Source: Flavobacteriales bacterium
Lineage (GTDB): Bacteria; Bacteroidota; Bacteroidia; Flavobacteriales_D; CAJJDF01
Assembly (NCBI GenBank): GCA_018609055.1
Contig: JABAYJ010000006.1
Location: 198,805 to 262,804 of the forward strand
Direction: 5' to 3'
DNA: 64,000 bases
Below, piece by piece: positions 45,354 through 52,827 of the stretch. The notes beneath the pieces were generated by a model. That model ran no database searches, was not told the origin of the DNA, and was given only the letters and a program-made list of their open reading frames with translations. Position numbers and translations under genes: made by a program. Positions within the stretch are counted from its first letter, which is position 1. Each line of letters opens with the position of its first letter.

Positions 45354-46397
45354 TTAAAGGGATAATAAAAATTTCATGGTATCCTCTCCATCAGCATAAT
45401 CATCTGCATCTGGCATTTGAGCTTTCCCAAATGGAATATAATCACTCCCTACAATACATTGCAGCTCATCTTTGTGTACTTCGGTATAAGCCAATGCCTC
45501 ACTTTTGTCATTATAATATTGATAATTCAATATACTTAAAGGAGAATGAAGAGCATCATTTTCAATTAGCATCAAAAAACCATTTTCTATAATGGGAGTT
45601 TGACTCATCATATATATTGCTTTGTTATAATCGTAGTTATTGGCATATTTATGATGATGAATTATATCCTTAAATGGGTAAAATGCTTTGAATAGATTAT
45701 CTAAATCATACTCTTTTGGCACTAAAACCTTAGTTACATTTCTACATCCTTTTCCAAAATAAAGAAACACATCATTCGCAAAAGAAGTTAACTCCTCTTC
45801 CGTTTCGTTTCCAGTAATCAAAGCAATAGAAGTTCTGTTTTTTCTGATTATGTTGGGATACTTACCAAAATAAGTTTCAAAATATCTAGCAGAGTTATTA
45901 CTTCCAGTTGCAATTACTGCATCAATTTCTTTTATCCTGTCTACAAAACTGATTTTTGTCTTGAATTGAGGTTCTATTCTAATAAGAAATTCCAAAACTG
46001 CAGGAATCAACAATTTATCTTCTGAGGAAAGTTTACCTACTAATTTATTTCCTGAAAGCAATACGCAAAGTGCATCATGGAAACCTACCATTGGTATATT
46101 TCCTGCCATTATTACGCCTACATTTTTATTCTTTTCAGAATCAAATTGATAAGTAGCCAACCATTCATCTAATCTATCTGAATCCAATAAATTAACTATT
46201 CCCTCAATTGCTTTACGAACATTTTCTTCTGTAAACCAACCATTTAAAGTTTTTGATTTTAAGATTAGTTGATTAAAGTCATTATGCTCAGTTTCGGTTA
46301 ATCCACTATCAAAACCTTCCCAATCCTTGTTTACAACAAAGTTTCGAAGCACTTTACCTAATTGTACAAAAGCAATTTTCCTTTCCTCTATATTCAT
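45354..46397 (-). CDS. LuxC-like acyl-CoA reductase
   Basis: A 347-residue protein of the LuxC/acyl-CoA reductase family within the aldehyde-dehydrogenase superfamily. Recognisable parts: GVIMAGNIPMVGFHDALCVL (about 93-112), GNKLVGKLSSEDKLLIPAVL, IATGSNNSARYFETYFGKYP (about 160-180) and GKGCRNVTKVLVPKEY (about 230), which holds the candidate nucleophile Cys. It may make aldehydes from acyl-CoA; the substrate is unknown. It is divergent from a ferredoxin gene, a frequent arrangement in flavobacteria. Confidence 0.78.
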   Translation of the reverse strand: MNIEERKIAFVQLGKVLRNFVVNKDWEGFDSGLTETEHNDFNQLILKSKTLNGWFTEENVRKAIEGIVNLLDSDRLDEWLATYQFDSEKNKNVGVIMAGNIPMVGFHDALCVLLSGNKLVGKLSSEDKLLIPAVLEFLIRIEPQFKTKISFVDRIKEIDAVIATGSNNSARYFETYFGKYPNIIRKNRTSIALITGNETEEELTSFANDVFLYFGKGCRNVTKVLVPKEYDLDNLFKAFYPFKDIIHHHKYANNYDYNKAIYMMSQTPIIENGFLMLIENDALHSPLSILNYQYYNDKSEALAYTEVHKDELQCIVGSDYIPFGKAQMPDADDYADGEDTMKFLLSL

Positions 46398-46543
46398 AGT
46401 GCAAAGATAAAACTTTAGGTGTAAATATTTATCCCAATGAGTATATATTGCTTTAAATACAAAGAGAACCAGCTAAAATTTATAGCTAAAAAATAGACTT
46501 TCAAATGATATTGTATTAATTTTGTAAAAAATTAGAATAAAAA

Positions 46544-46897
46544 ATGGCAATAATTATAACACAAGAATGCATCAATTGCGGAGCATGCGAGCCAGAATGT
46601 CCAAATAACGCAATATATGAAGGAGGAGCTGAATGGAAGTTTTCTGATGGAACTGGACTTAAAGGGAGGGTGAAATTATATGATGATAAAGAAGTAAATG
46701 CAGACGAATATCAAGAGCCTGTAGATATGGATGTATATTTTATATCTCCAGATAAATGTACTGAGTGTGAAGGATTTCACGAAGAACCTCAGTGTGCTGC
46801 CGTATGCCCAGTAGATTGCTGTGTAGATGATGAAAATGTAAGAGAATCTGTTGAAGATTTATTAAAGAAAAAAGACACTCTTCATATTGGCGAGTAA
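46544..46897 (+). CDS. Ferredoxin with two 4Fe-4S motifs
   Basis: A 117-residue bacterial-type ferredoxin. First cluster: CINCGACEPECP (Cx2Cx2Cx3CP, about 9-20). Second site: CTECEGFHEEPQCAAVCPVD (about 73-92), with an insertion between the second and third Cys typical of Alvin-like ferredoxins. Total length and C-terminal extension fit that group. It overlaps the next gene by 11 nt and may serve the divergent reductase (inference). A TAATTTTG box lies about 20 nt before the ATG. Confidence 0.9.
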   Translation: MAIIITQECINCGACEPECPNNAIYEGGAEWKFSDGTGLKGRVKLYDDKEVNADEYQEPVDMDVYFISPDKCTECEGFHEEPQCAAVCPVDCCVDDENVRESVEDLLKKKDTLHIGE

Positions 46898-47441
46898 AAA
46901 GATTTTAAGATTAATATGGATAGCACTAATTCTAATGGGATTAGTGCTATTTTTTTTATACCCCGATTGGTTTACGAAAGAAGCTATTTCTTCTTTCATA
47001 AAAGAAAACTCTTCCAATATATTTTGGGCCTATTTAGGAATATCTATGGTTCGTGGAATTTTCCTCCTCCCCTCTACCCCATTTGTTTTAGCAGGAATCT
47101 TAATTTTTCCTGAATCACCTTGGACAGTGTTTTGGATATCCATGTTAGGAATAATGGTTACTGCTGCTTACCTCTATTTTGCTTCCAAATTCTTAGAATT
47201 CGACAAACTATTTGGTGATAAACTAAAAAGTAAATCGGATAAGATTACTGAAAAACTAAACAAATATGGGTTTTGGATTGTTCTAGCCTGGTCATTTTTC
47301 CCTTTAGTCCCTACTGACTTAATCTGCTATATAGCAGGTAGTATCAGAATGAATTTCTTTAAATACTTCTCCGCAATATTTATTGGAGAAGCAGTTTTAG
47401 TTGGGATTTATGTGTTTTTAGGTGAGAGTATTTTGGGATGA
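46887..47441 (+). CDS. TVP38/TMEM64 (VTT-domain) membrane protein
   Basis: A 184-residue membrane protein with five or so helices and a VTT/SNARE-associated (DedA superfamily) core: LGISMVRGIFLLPSTPFVLA and GILIFPESPWTVFWIS (about 52-88), and FWIVLAWSFFPLVPTDLICY, then IAGSIRMNFFKYF (about 132-164). The start is TTG at 46887, overlapping the ferredoxin gene. Related proteins act in lipid movement across membranes; no substrate can be named. Confidence 0.78.
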   Translation: MASKKILRLIWIALILMGLVLFFLYPDWFTKEAISSFIKENSSNIFWAYLGISMVRGIFLLPSTPFVLAGILIFPESPWTVFWISMLGIMVTAAYLYFASKFLEFDKLFGDKLKSKSDKITEKLNKYGFWIVLAWSFFPLVPTDLICYIAGSIRMNFFKYFSAIFIGEAVLVGIYVFLGESILG

Positions 47442-47445
47442 ATTA

Positions 47446-49077
47446 TTAAGCCACCGATAAATACTGCATCATAAGAGCACAAGCAATCGCTCCAAAAGTC
47501 CCAACAGCATAACCTAATACAGCTAGTAAAACACCAACTGGAGCTAGTGACGGACTAAATGCTGCTGCAACTACTGGTGCTGATGCTGCTCCACCAATAT
47601 TAGCCTGAGAACCAACTGCCACATAAAAGAATGGAGCTTTAATGATTTTAGCTACAATGAATAAGAATATTGCATGAATTGTAATCCATATCAACCCAAT
47701 AGAGATTAAGAATTTAAATATTCCCCAGTTGTTAATTAATTCAAGGATATCCATTTTCATTCCTATAGTTGCGACTAATAAATAAAGGAAAACAGTTCCA
47801 ATTTTAGACGCACCAATACCTTCAAACTCTCGAGCTTTGGTGAATGAAAGTCCAATTCCAAATATGGTAGAGAACACTACCAACCAAAAGAATCCACTAC
47901 CAAAAGAGCTCATTAAAGCTGCTTTAGTAGGAGAAGTTTCTTTTAAAACTTCCAGCCACTTCGAAACTGATGGACTAATTATATTGGATAGAAAATGAGC
48001 TAATCCTATTGCTACAAAAGCTAAAGCGGTTAACATCATTAAATCTTTAAACGTAGCTACCTTCGCCATCTTCTTCTGGAAACTTTCCATTTTGTTTTTT
48101 AAGCTTTCAATAGCAGAATCGTCTGCTTTAAAAAACTTATTTATTCGTTTATTATACCCTGTTCCGAATAACAAAACAGACATAAAAACATTGGCAACAA
48201 ATACATCTACAACAATCATGGCAGAGAATAATTGATCGCTTGCCAAATAAACTTCTTTCATAGCTGTTTGGTTAGCTCCTCCTCCAATCCAACTTCCAGC
48301 AACTGTTGCAAGTCCTCTCCATATTTCATCATTTAATAAATCTGGAGAAAATTTAGATACGATCCAAAGTGCAATTGGACCTCCAATTACAATCCCAACA
48401 GTGGCAGTAAAGAACATGATTAAAGCTTTTGGCCCCAATCTTTTAATTCCCTGCACATCTATATTAAGACACAATAAAACTAAACTTGCAGGCAATAAAT
48501 ACCTACTTGCCACAAAGTATAAATTAGACTCATCTGCTGATACAATTCCAAATGTGTTAAGGAATGCTGGTAAAAAATAACACAATAATAATGCAGGAAC
48601 AACTCTATAAAACTTTTTGAAAAAAGGATTAGAACTGCCTTCTGTTCTAAAAATAAAAGCTAGTAACAAAAGTAATAACCCCAATACTACTGCGTCATTT
48701 GTAATTAGAGGAGTGTACTCCTTAAACTTAAATGAACCCCCATATTTTGGCTTAACTTTTCCATTTACAAATACATCTATCGAATATTCTCTGTATTCCA
48801 AGTTCTCTAAAAGATATAAATTAGAGGTTTCAGGATAGTACACCTTACCATCTAAACTAATACTATCTACTTTTCCTCCCTGGTTAAGTTTACCCTGCAT
48901 ATCCAAAACAAAATTTTCTCCTTTATCTAAATAATAAAGACTTTTGATATTATCAACTCCCAATACATGAGAGTTATCAGGAATTTGATTTGCACTAATC
49001 GGTTTTATATCAGAACCAATAGTTATGGTGGCAGATAAAAAAAATACAATTAGTAATAGATAGTTTTTTATGCTCAT
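47446..49077 (-). CDS. DUF819 family membrane protein with N-terminal periplasmic domain
   Basis: A 543-residue protein. The C-terminal 410 residues match DUF819 (YjcL-like) putative transporters: about 10 helices, the GSWIGGGANQTAMKEVY motif (about 268-285) and GSQANIGGAASAPVVAAAFS (about 493-512). The first 130 residues are unusual: a signal peptide (LLLIVFFLSATITIGSD) followed by a beta-rich domain (KVDSISLDGKVYYPETSNLY), likely periplasmic. The usual length is about 380-420. It lies 6 nt downstream of the PPK2 gene and is likely co-transcribed. Transport substrate unknown. Confidence 0.82.
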   Translation of the reverse strand: MSIKNYLLLIVFFLSATITIGSDIKPISANQIPDNSHVLGVDNIKSLYYLDKGENFVLDMQGKLNQGGKVDSISLDGKVYYPETSNLYLLENLEYREYSIDVFVNGKVKPKYGGSFKFKEYTPLITNDAVVLGLLLLLLAFIFRTEGSSNPFFKKFYRVVPALLLCYFLPAFLNTFGIVSADESNLYFVASRYLLPASLVLLCLNIDVQGIKRLGPKALIMFFTATVGIVIGGPIALWIVSKFSPDLLNDEIWRGLATVAGSWIGGGANQTAMKEVYLASDQLFSAMIVVDVFVANVFMSVLLFGTGYNKRINKFFKADDSAIESLKNKMESFQKKMAKVATFKDLMMLTALAFVAIGLAHFLSNIISPSVSKWLEVLKETSPTKAALMSSFGSGFFWLVVFSTIFGIGLSFTKAREFEGIGASKIGTVFLYLLVATIGMKMDILELINNWGIFKFLISIGLIWITIHAIFLFIVAKIIKAPFFYVAVGSQANIGGAASAPVVAAAFSPSLAPVGVLLAVLGYAVGTFGAIACALMMQYLSVA

Positions 49078-49083
49078 AATTAT

Positions 49084-49824
49084 TTAAAATTTTTCAGTTT
49101 TTAATTCAGGCCATTCCAAATCCATTGATTCAAAAGCAGCAATTATTTTTTCAGTTATTAAATTTGTCTTGTACCAATTTTCATCACTCGGTATAATATG
49201 CCAAGGAATATCATTACACTTATCAAAAAGCGATTGATATACACCCATATAACTATCCCAATTTTCTCTGGTTTCCCAATCGCCATCATTGTGCTTAAAA
49301 TGTTTTTCAGGATTATCAATTCGTTCTTGTAACCTAACTAGATGTTCTTCTTTGGATACATGAAGGTAGAACTTCAGCACTTTAGTTCCGTTATGTTCTA
49401 ATAACTTTTCAAATGAGTTTATCAGTTCGTATCGTTTCTCAATTTCCTCTTTTGGGATATAACCCATTACCGAAGGAACTAAAATATCTTCGTAATGCGA
49501 TCGATTAAAAACCTGAATCATTCCTTTAGCAGGAGTATGCTGATGAACTCTCCACAAAAAATCGTGAGCAAATTCTTCGTCTGTAGGTTTCTTATAACTC
49601 TTTACTTTTATTCCACTTGGATTCACTCCTTCTAGTACTCTTCGTGTTGCTCCATCTTTACCAGAAGCATCCATTCCCTGAAAAACAAGAAGCAAAGAAT
49701 ACTTTCCTTGTGCATTCATTTTCTTCTGAAAAGCAATCATTTTCTCTTTCAATTGCTTTAATTCGCGCTTTATTTCTTTCTTTTTAAGATGATTAGGCGG
49801 AGAAGAATCAATGTTGTTTAACAT
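49084..49824 (-). CDS. Polyphosphate kinase 2 family protein
   Basis: A 246-residue PPK2-type phosphotransferase that uses polyphosphate to charge nucleotides. It has the Walker A-like GMDASGKDGATRRVLEGVNP (about 50-69), DFLWRVHQHTPAKG (about 89), FNRSHYEDILVPSV (about 107-120) and a late lid region with RLQERIDNPEKHFKHNDGDW. Length is normal. Subclass (AMP, ADP or both) is not decided here. It precedes the DUF819 gene in a short operon. Confidence 0.9.
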   Translation of the reverse strand: MLNNIDSSPPNHLKKKEIKRELKQLKEKMIAFQKKMNAQGKYSLLLVFQGMDASGKDGATRRVLEGVNPSGIKVKSYKKPTDEEFAHDFLWRVHQHTPAKGMIQVFNRSHYEDILVPSVMGYIPKEEIEKRYELINSFEKLLEHNGTKVLKFYLHVSKEEHLVRLQERIDNPEKHFKHNDGDWETRENWDSYMGVYQSLFDKCNDIPWHIIPSDENWYKTNLITEKIIAAFESMDLEWPELKTEKF

Positions 49825-49939
49825 ATTGAGCTTGTTATAAATTTGAAAAGTTAATAATACTAATAATTAATGAAAACCTAAATGAAAGAAAAGGGTTTAT
49901 GGGAATGAAGAATCAATTGTTAATAAACCCGAAAAAACA

Positions 49940-49970
49940 TTGGAAAAGTAAAAGTAAAACTCTACATTTG
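49940..49970 (+). promoter_or_regulatory. Promoter for rpsF operon: TTGG-N19-TACATTTG
   Basis: TACATTTG at 49963-49970 fits TAnnTTTG exactly; TTGG at 49940-49943 is one mismatch from TTTG at 19-nt spacing. It would start the transcript about 28 nt before the rpsF ATG. Confidence 0.6.
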
Positions 49971-50003
49971 CAGACTTAAAATTAAAAACCCAAAATAAAC
50001 CTT

Positions 50004-50348
50004 ATGAAACATTACGAAACTGTTTTCATTCTAACTCCCGTTTTATCTGACGTTCAGGTAAAGGAAGCAGTAGATAAGTTCAAAGACATTATTGTTGGAG
50101 CTGGTGCAAAAATCGATAACCAAGAAAATTGGGGATTGAAAAAACTAGCCTACCCAATACAGAAAAAATCCACTGGATTTTATCATTTGTTTGAATATTC
50201 TGCTGAGAATGGAGAATTAATTGCTGACCTAGAGGTAGCATTTAAAAGAGACGAGAAAGTAATCAGATTTTTGACTACTAACCTTGACAAGCATGCATTA
50301 GCATGGGCAAGAGTTAGAGAATCAAGAATGAAAGCTGAGAAAAACTAA
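50004..50348 (+). CDS. rpsF: 30S ribosomal protein S6
   Basis: A 114-residue S6. It starts [20 protein letters not shown], with the RNA-binding [20 protein letters not shown] segment (about 43-62) and the [20 protein letters not shown] end. It leads the usual rpsF-rpsR-rplI operon of the small subunit platform proteins; S18 follows after 17 nt. Confidence 0.97.
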   Translation: MKHYETVFILTPVLSDVQVKEAVDKFKDIIVGAGAKIDNQENWGLKKLAYPIQKKSTGFYHLFEYSAENGELIADLEVAFKRDEKVIRFLTTNLDKHALAWARVRESRMKAEKN

Positions 50349-50365
50349 CCCAAAAATTTCAAACA

Positions 50366-50632
50366 ATGAGTAAAACAGACATTAGATATTTAACTCCAAT
50401 TGATATTGAGGTTAAAAAAGACAAATACTGTAGGTTCAAGAAAGCTGGAATCAAATACATTGATTACAAAAATGCTGACTACCTATCAATGCTTGTAAAC
50501 GAGCAAGGTAAAATTTTACCAAGAAGATTAACTGGTACTTCTCAAAAATACCAAAGAAAAGTAGCTCAAGCTATCAAGAGATCAAGACACATTGCTCTTA
50601 TGCCTTACGTTACAGATTTATACAAAAAATAA
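50366..50632 (+). CDS. rpsR: 30S ribosomal protein S18
   Basis: An 88-residue S18. It contains [20 protein letters not shown] and the signature [20 protein letters not shown] then [14 protein letters not shown]. It binds S6 in the 30S platform. One Cys remains in YCRF, not a four-Cys zinc type. rplI follows after 14 nt. Confidence 0.97.
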   Translation: MSKTDIRYLTPIDIEVKKDKYCRFKKAGIKYIDYKNADYLSMLVNEQGKILPRRLTGTSQKYQRKVAQAIKRSRHIALMPYVTDLYKK

Positions 50633-50646
50633 AAAACCTTATTATC

Positions 50647-51093
50647 ATGGATGTTATATTAAAACAAGATGTTGAGCATGTAGGCGACAAGAATGATATG
50701 GTAACTGTTAAATCTGGATTTGGAAGAAATTATTTGATTCCTCAAGGTTTAGCTATGTTAGCAACTCCTTCTGCAAAGAAAATGCACGCAGAAAATGTAA
50801 AACAAAGAGCACATAAAGAAAAAGCAATTGTTGACGAAGCTCAAGCAATAGCTACTAAAATCGAAAAAAGTTCTGTAAAAGTAATTGCAAAAGTAGGTGA
50901 AAGCGGTAAAATCTTCGGATCCGTAACTAGCGTTCAAGTTGCAGAAGCTTTTGTAGCTGCTGGACACGAAGTAGAAAGAAAGAATATTAAAATTCACAAT
51001 GAGCCTATTAAGACTGTTGGAAAATACAAAGTAACTATAAAACTTCACAAAGAAGTTATTATTGAAGCTGAGTTTGAAGTAGCAGGAGAATAA
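50647..51093 (+). CDS. rplI: 50S ribosomal protein L9
   Basis: A 148-residue L9 with the N-terminal RNA-binding domain MDVILKQDVEHVGDKNDMVT and VKSGFGRNYLIPQGLAM, the long connecting helix (about 40-75) and the C-terminal domain (GKIFGSVTSVQVAEAF). Normal length. It closes the operon ahead of a strong terminator. Confidence 0.97.
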   Translation: MDVILKQDVEHVGDKNDMVTVKSGFGRNYLIPQGLAMLATPSAKKMHAENVKQRAHKEKAIVDEAQAIATKIEKSSVKVIAKVGESGKIFGSVTSVQVAEAFVAAGHEVERKNIKIHNEPIKTVGKYKVTIKLHKEVIIEAEFEVAGE

Positions 51094-51112
51094 GTAAAAT
51101 TGTTATTTATTA

Positions 51113-51151
51113 TAAAAAAGTCTTTTCGAGAAATTGAAAAGACTTTTTTTA
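51113..51151 (+). terminator. Intrinsic terminator after rplI
   Basis: A stem AAAAGTCTTTTC / GAAAAGACTTTT with a GAGAAATT loop and a T-run, 20 nt after the rplI stop. Confidence 0.88.
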
Positions 51152-51248
51152 TGCCATAAAGTGAAAAATCAATTCTCAAGAGTTACTTTTGTTACAATAC
51201 ATTTGATAGAATAAAAGTAGTTTTGAAAATAATTAAAACAATAGTATA

Positions 51249-51524
51249 ATGAATTTAGAAGATTTAATAAAAAATAACGAAGGGACAATACTTGACGTAA
51301 GAACAGAAGGTGAGTTTGTTGGAGGAAGTGTTGCTGGATCTATAAATATTCCTGTACAGGACCTTATGGACAGATTAGAAGAGGTGAAATCAATGAAAGA
51401 ACCATTGGTACTTTGCTGCGCATCTGGACAGAGAAGTGGAATGGCTCAACAAATGCTAACTATAGAAGGAATCGAATGCTACAATGGTGGCGGTTGGATG
51501 GAAGTTAATTTTCATAAAGCTTAA
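51249..51524 (+). CDS. Rhodanese-like domain protein (copy 1)
   Basis: A 91-residue single-domain rhodanese. It has ILDVRTEGEFVGGSVAGSIN (about 14-33) and the active-site loop CCASGQRSGMAQQ (about 57), catalytic Cys followed by ASGQRS. It probably moves sulfane sulfur. A second rhodanese gene starts 3 nt after it, so both are co-transcribed. Confidence 0.88.
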   Translation: MNLEDLIKNNEGTILDVRTEGEFVGGSVAGSINIPVQDLMDRLEEVKSMKEPLVLCCASGQRSGMAQQMLTIEGIECYNGGGWMEVNFHKA

Positions 51525-51527
51525 GTC

Positions 51528-51854
51528 ATGTTAAAATCAATATTAAACTTACTGGGATTTGGTCCTAAGGCCGATTATTACGATTTAGTAGTCAATCACC
51601 ATGCTATTGTTGTAGATGTTAGATCCAAAGGAGAATTTAAATCTGGGCACATTGAAGGTTCATTAAATATTCCTGTAGAAGGATTGAGAAAAAACATTGG
51701 AAAACTTGAAGGAAAACAAGAAACACCAATTATTACTTGCTGTGCAAGCGGAATGAGAAGTGCAACTGCCAAAGGAATATTAAAAGCTAAAGGCTTTAAA
51801 GTCGTTCATAATGGTGGTGCTTGGCTAAGTCTTGATGGAAAATTGCATAAATAG
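51528..51854 (+). CDS. Rhodanese-like domain protein (copy 2)
   Basis: A 108-residue single-domain rhodanese with VVDVRSKGEFKSGHIEGSLN (about 27-46) and the active-site loop CCASGMRSATAKG (about 70-82). It is slightly longer at the N-terminus than its neighbour. Tandem single-domain rhodaneses may act as a relay; this is inference. It ends 113 nt before tRNA-Asp. Confidence 0.88.
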   Translation: MLKSILNLLGFGPKADYYDLVVNHHAIVVDVRSKGEFKSGHIEGSLNIPVEGLRKNIGKLEGKQETPIITCCASGMRSATAKGILKAKGFKVVHNGGAWLSLDGKLHK

Positions 51855-51966
51855 TAAACTTTATGCTATTTAAATTTTGAGAATAAATTTAAAATGGTAC
51901 TTTTGTATCGCTCATGAAAACAGAGCAACATTTTTTTGACATTTTGTATTGAAAATTACGATTTAT

Positions 51967-52040
51967 GGTCCGGTAGTTCAGCTGGTTAGAATACCTGCCT
52001 GTCACGCAGGGGGTCGCGGGTTCGAGTCCCGTCCGGACCG
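51967..52040 (+). tRNA. tRNA-Asp(GUC)
   Basis: A 74-nt gene. Acceptor GGTCCGG pairs with CCGGACC; D-arm TAGTTCAGCTGGTTAGAATA; anticodon loop CTGTCAC (anticodon GTC) in a CCTGC/GCAGG stem; T-arm CGCGGGTTCGAGTCCCG. Discriminator G; CCA not encoded. Confidence 0.97.
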
Positions 52041-52065
52041 CTAGTTTCAATGCAAATACTTAAGT

Positions 52066-52101
52066 AAAACCCTATCTACTATGTAGTTAGGGTTTTATTT
52101 T
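52066..52101 (+). terminator. Terminator hairpin after tRNA-Asp
   Basis: A stem AAAACCCTATCTAC / GTAGTTAGGGTTTT (one internal mismatch) with a TAT loop, then T-rich sequence. Confidence 0.75.
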
Positions 52102-52189
52102 AAAACTGTATCAGTACCGTGTACAGTTTGTATCTAAAATTATTTAGACGAAAATATTTTTTTGTTTCATCTTCATCTTTTTTTTTATA

Positions 52190-52220
52190 AAAAAAGGGAA
52201 ACAGAAGCCCCCCTTTTTTT
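52190..52220. terminator. Hairpin AAAAAAGGG / CCCTTTTTT
   Basis: A nine-base stem with a 12-nt loop ends in a T-run on the plus strand and is symmetric enough to work on both strands. It could end transcripts arriving from the right. Confidence 0.45.
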
Positions 52221-52451
52221 ATTCCATTCGTCTCTCAAAACATTAACTATTCTCAAACAGTTAATTACACCACTAAAATAATCGATTCTAAGGATAATAA
52301 AAAATATCCTGAAACAAAACGGTTAAAAGAAGTATTTTTATAGTAAAAAAATTGCACTCAGTAATTAATTTGTAAATTTAAGAGACTAAACAACAATATA
52401 TTAACAAAATAACCACCAATTATCTGAGACCACTACTGAGATATGAACCTA

Positions 52452-52640
52452 CTAAATACTGAATGAACGAGCAATAAACTCCCAAAAAAACCTCATTCCA
52501 CTATTTTCACTTATCACTAATGTTTCCAGTTGGTCAACAGTAAGGTCATTAAATACAGGCTCTAATAGTTTATAAGGATCTTCAGCATTGCCATTTTCGT
52601 CCAACTTAACCCACCAAATGTAATAAAAACAGTAACTTAA
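52452..52640 (-). pseudogene. Orphan 3' gene fragment without start codon
   Basis: The minus strand reads CFYYIWWVKLDENGNAEDPY then KLLEPVFNDLTVDQLETLVI and ends in MRFFWEFIARSFSI-stop (TAG at 52452-52454). The composition is protein-like (well-mixed, with Trp, Gly and charged residues), unlike the AT-rich surroundings. An in-frame TAA lies right upstream (52641-52643) and no Met precedes the conserved-looking part, so it looks like the tail of a lost gene. Family not recognised. Confidence 0.4.
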
Positions 52641-52827
52641 TTAAATTGTGTTGTTTATAAAAAGGGATCTTAGAAATAGAATTTTCCGCTCAACCAAATT
52701 ATAATAAGTTACTCTGCTCTTGTCCGAGCAATAGATTCAAATGAAATAAAAGCACATTATCTTGCAAAAAACTGTGTGTAAAATTCTACAACTTCTCAAA
52801 TAAAAAGAAAAAATATAAAGAAAATAA

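Larger units (their letters stand above)
52102..52827. other. 726-nt gap: one hairpin and one gene fragment, otherwise nothing seen
   Basis: The stretch between tRNA-Asp and the collagen-like gene holds a terminator-like hairpin at about 52,190 and a short minus-strand coding fragment at 52452-52640, both listed separately. The rest is very AT-rich and without open frames, RNA genes or clear repeats. Confidence 0.5.

Noticed and set aside
46916..47113. Alternative plus-strand frame within the TVP38 gene
   Set aside because: The other frame gives clear VTT-domain motifs; this one gives none.
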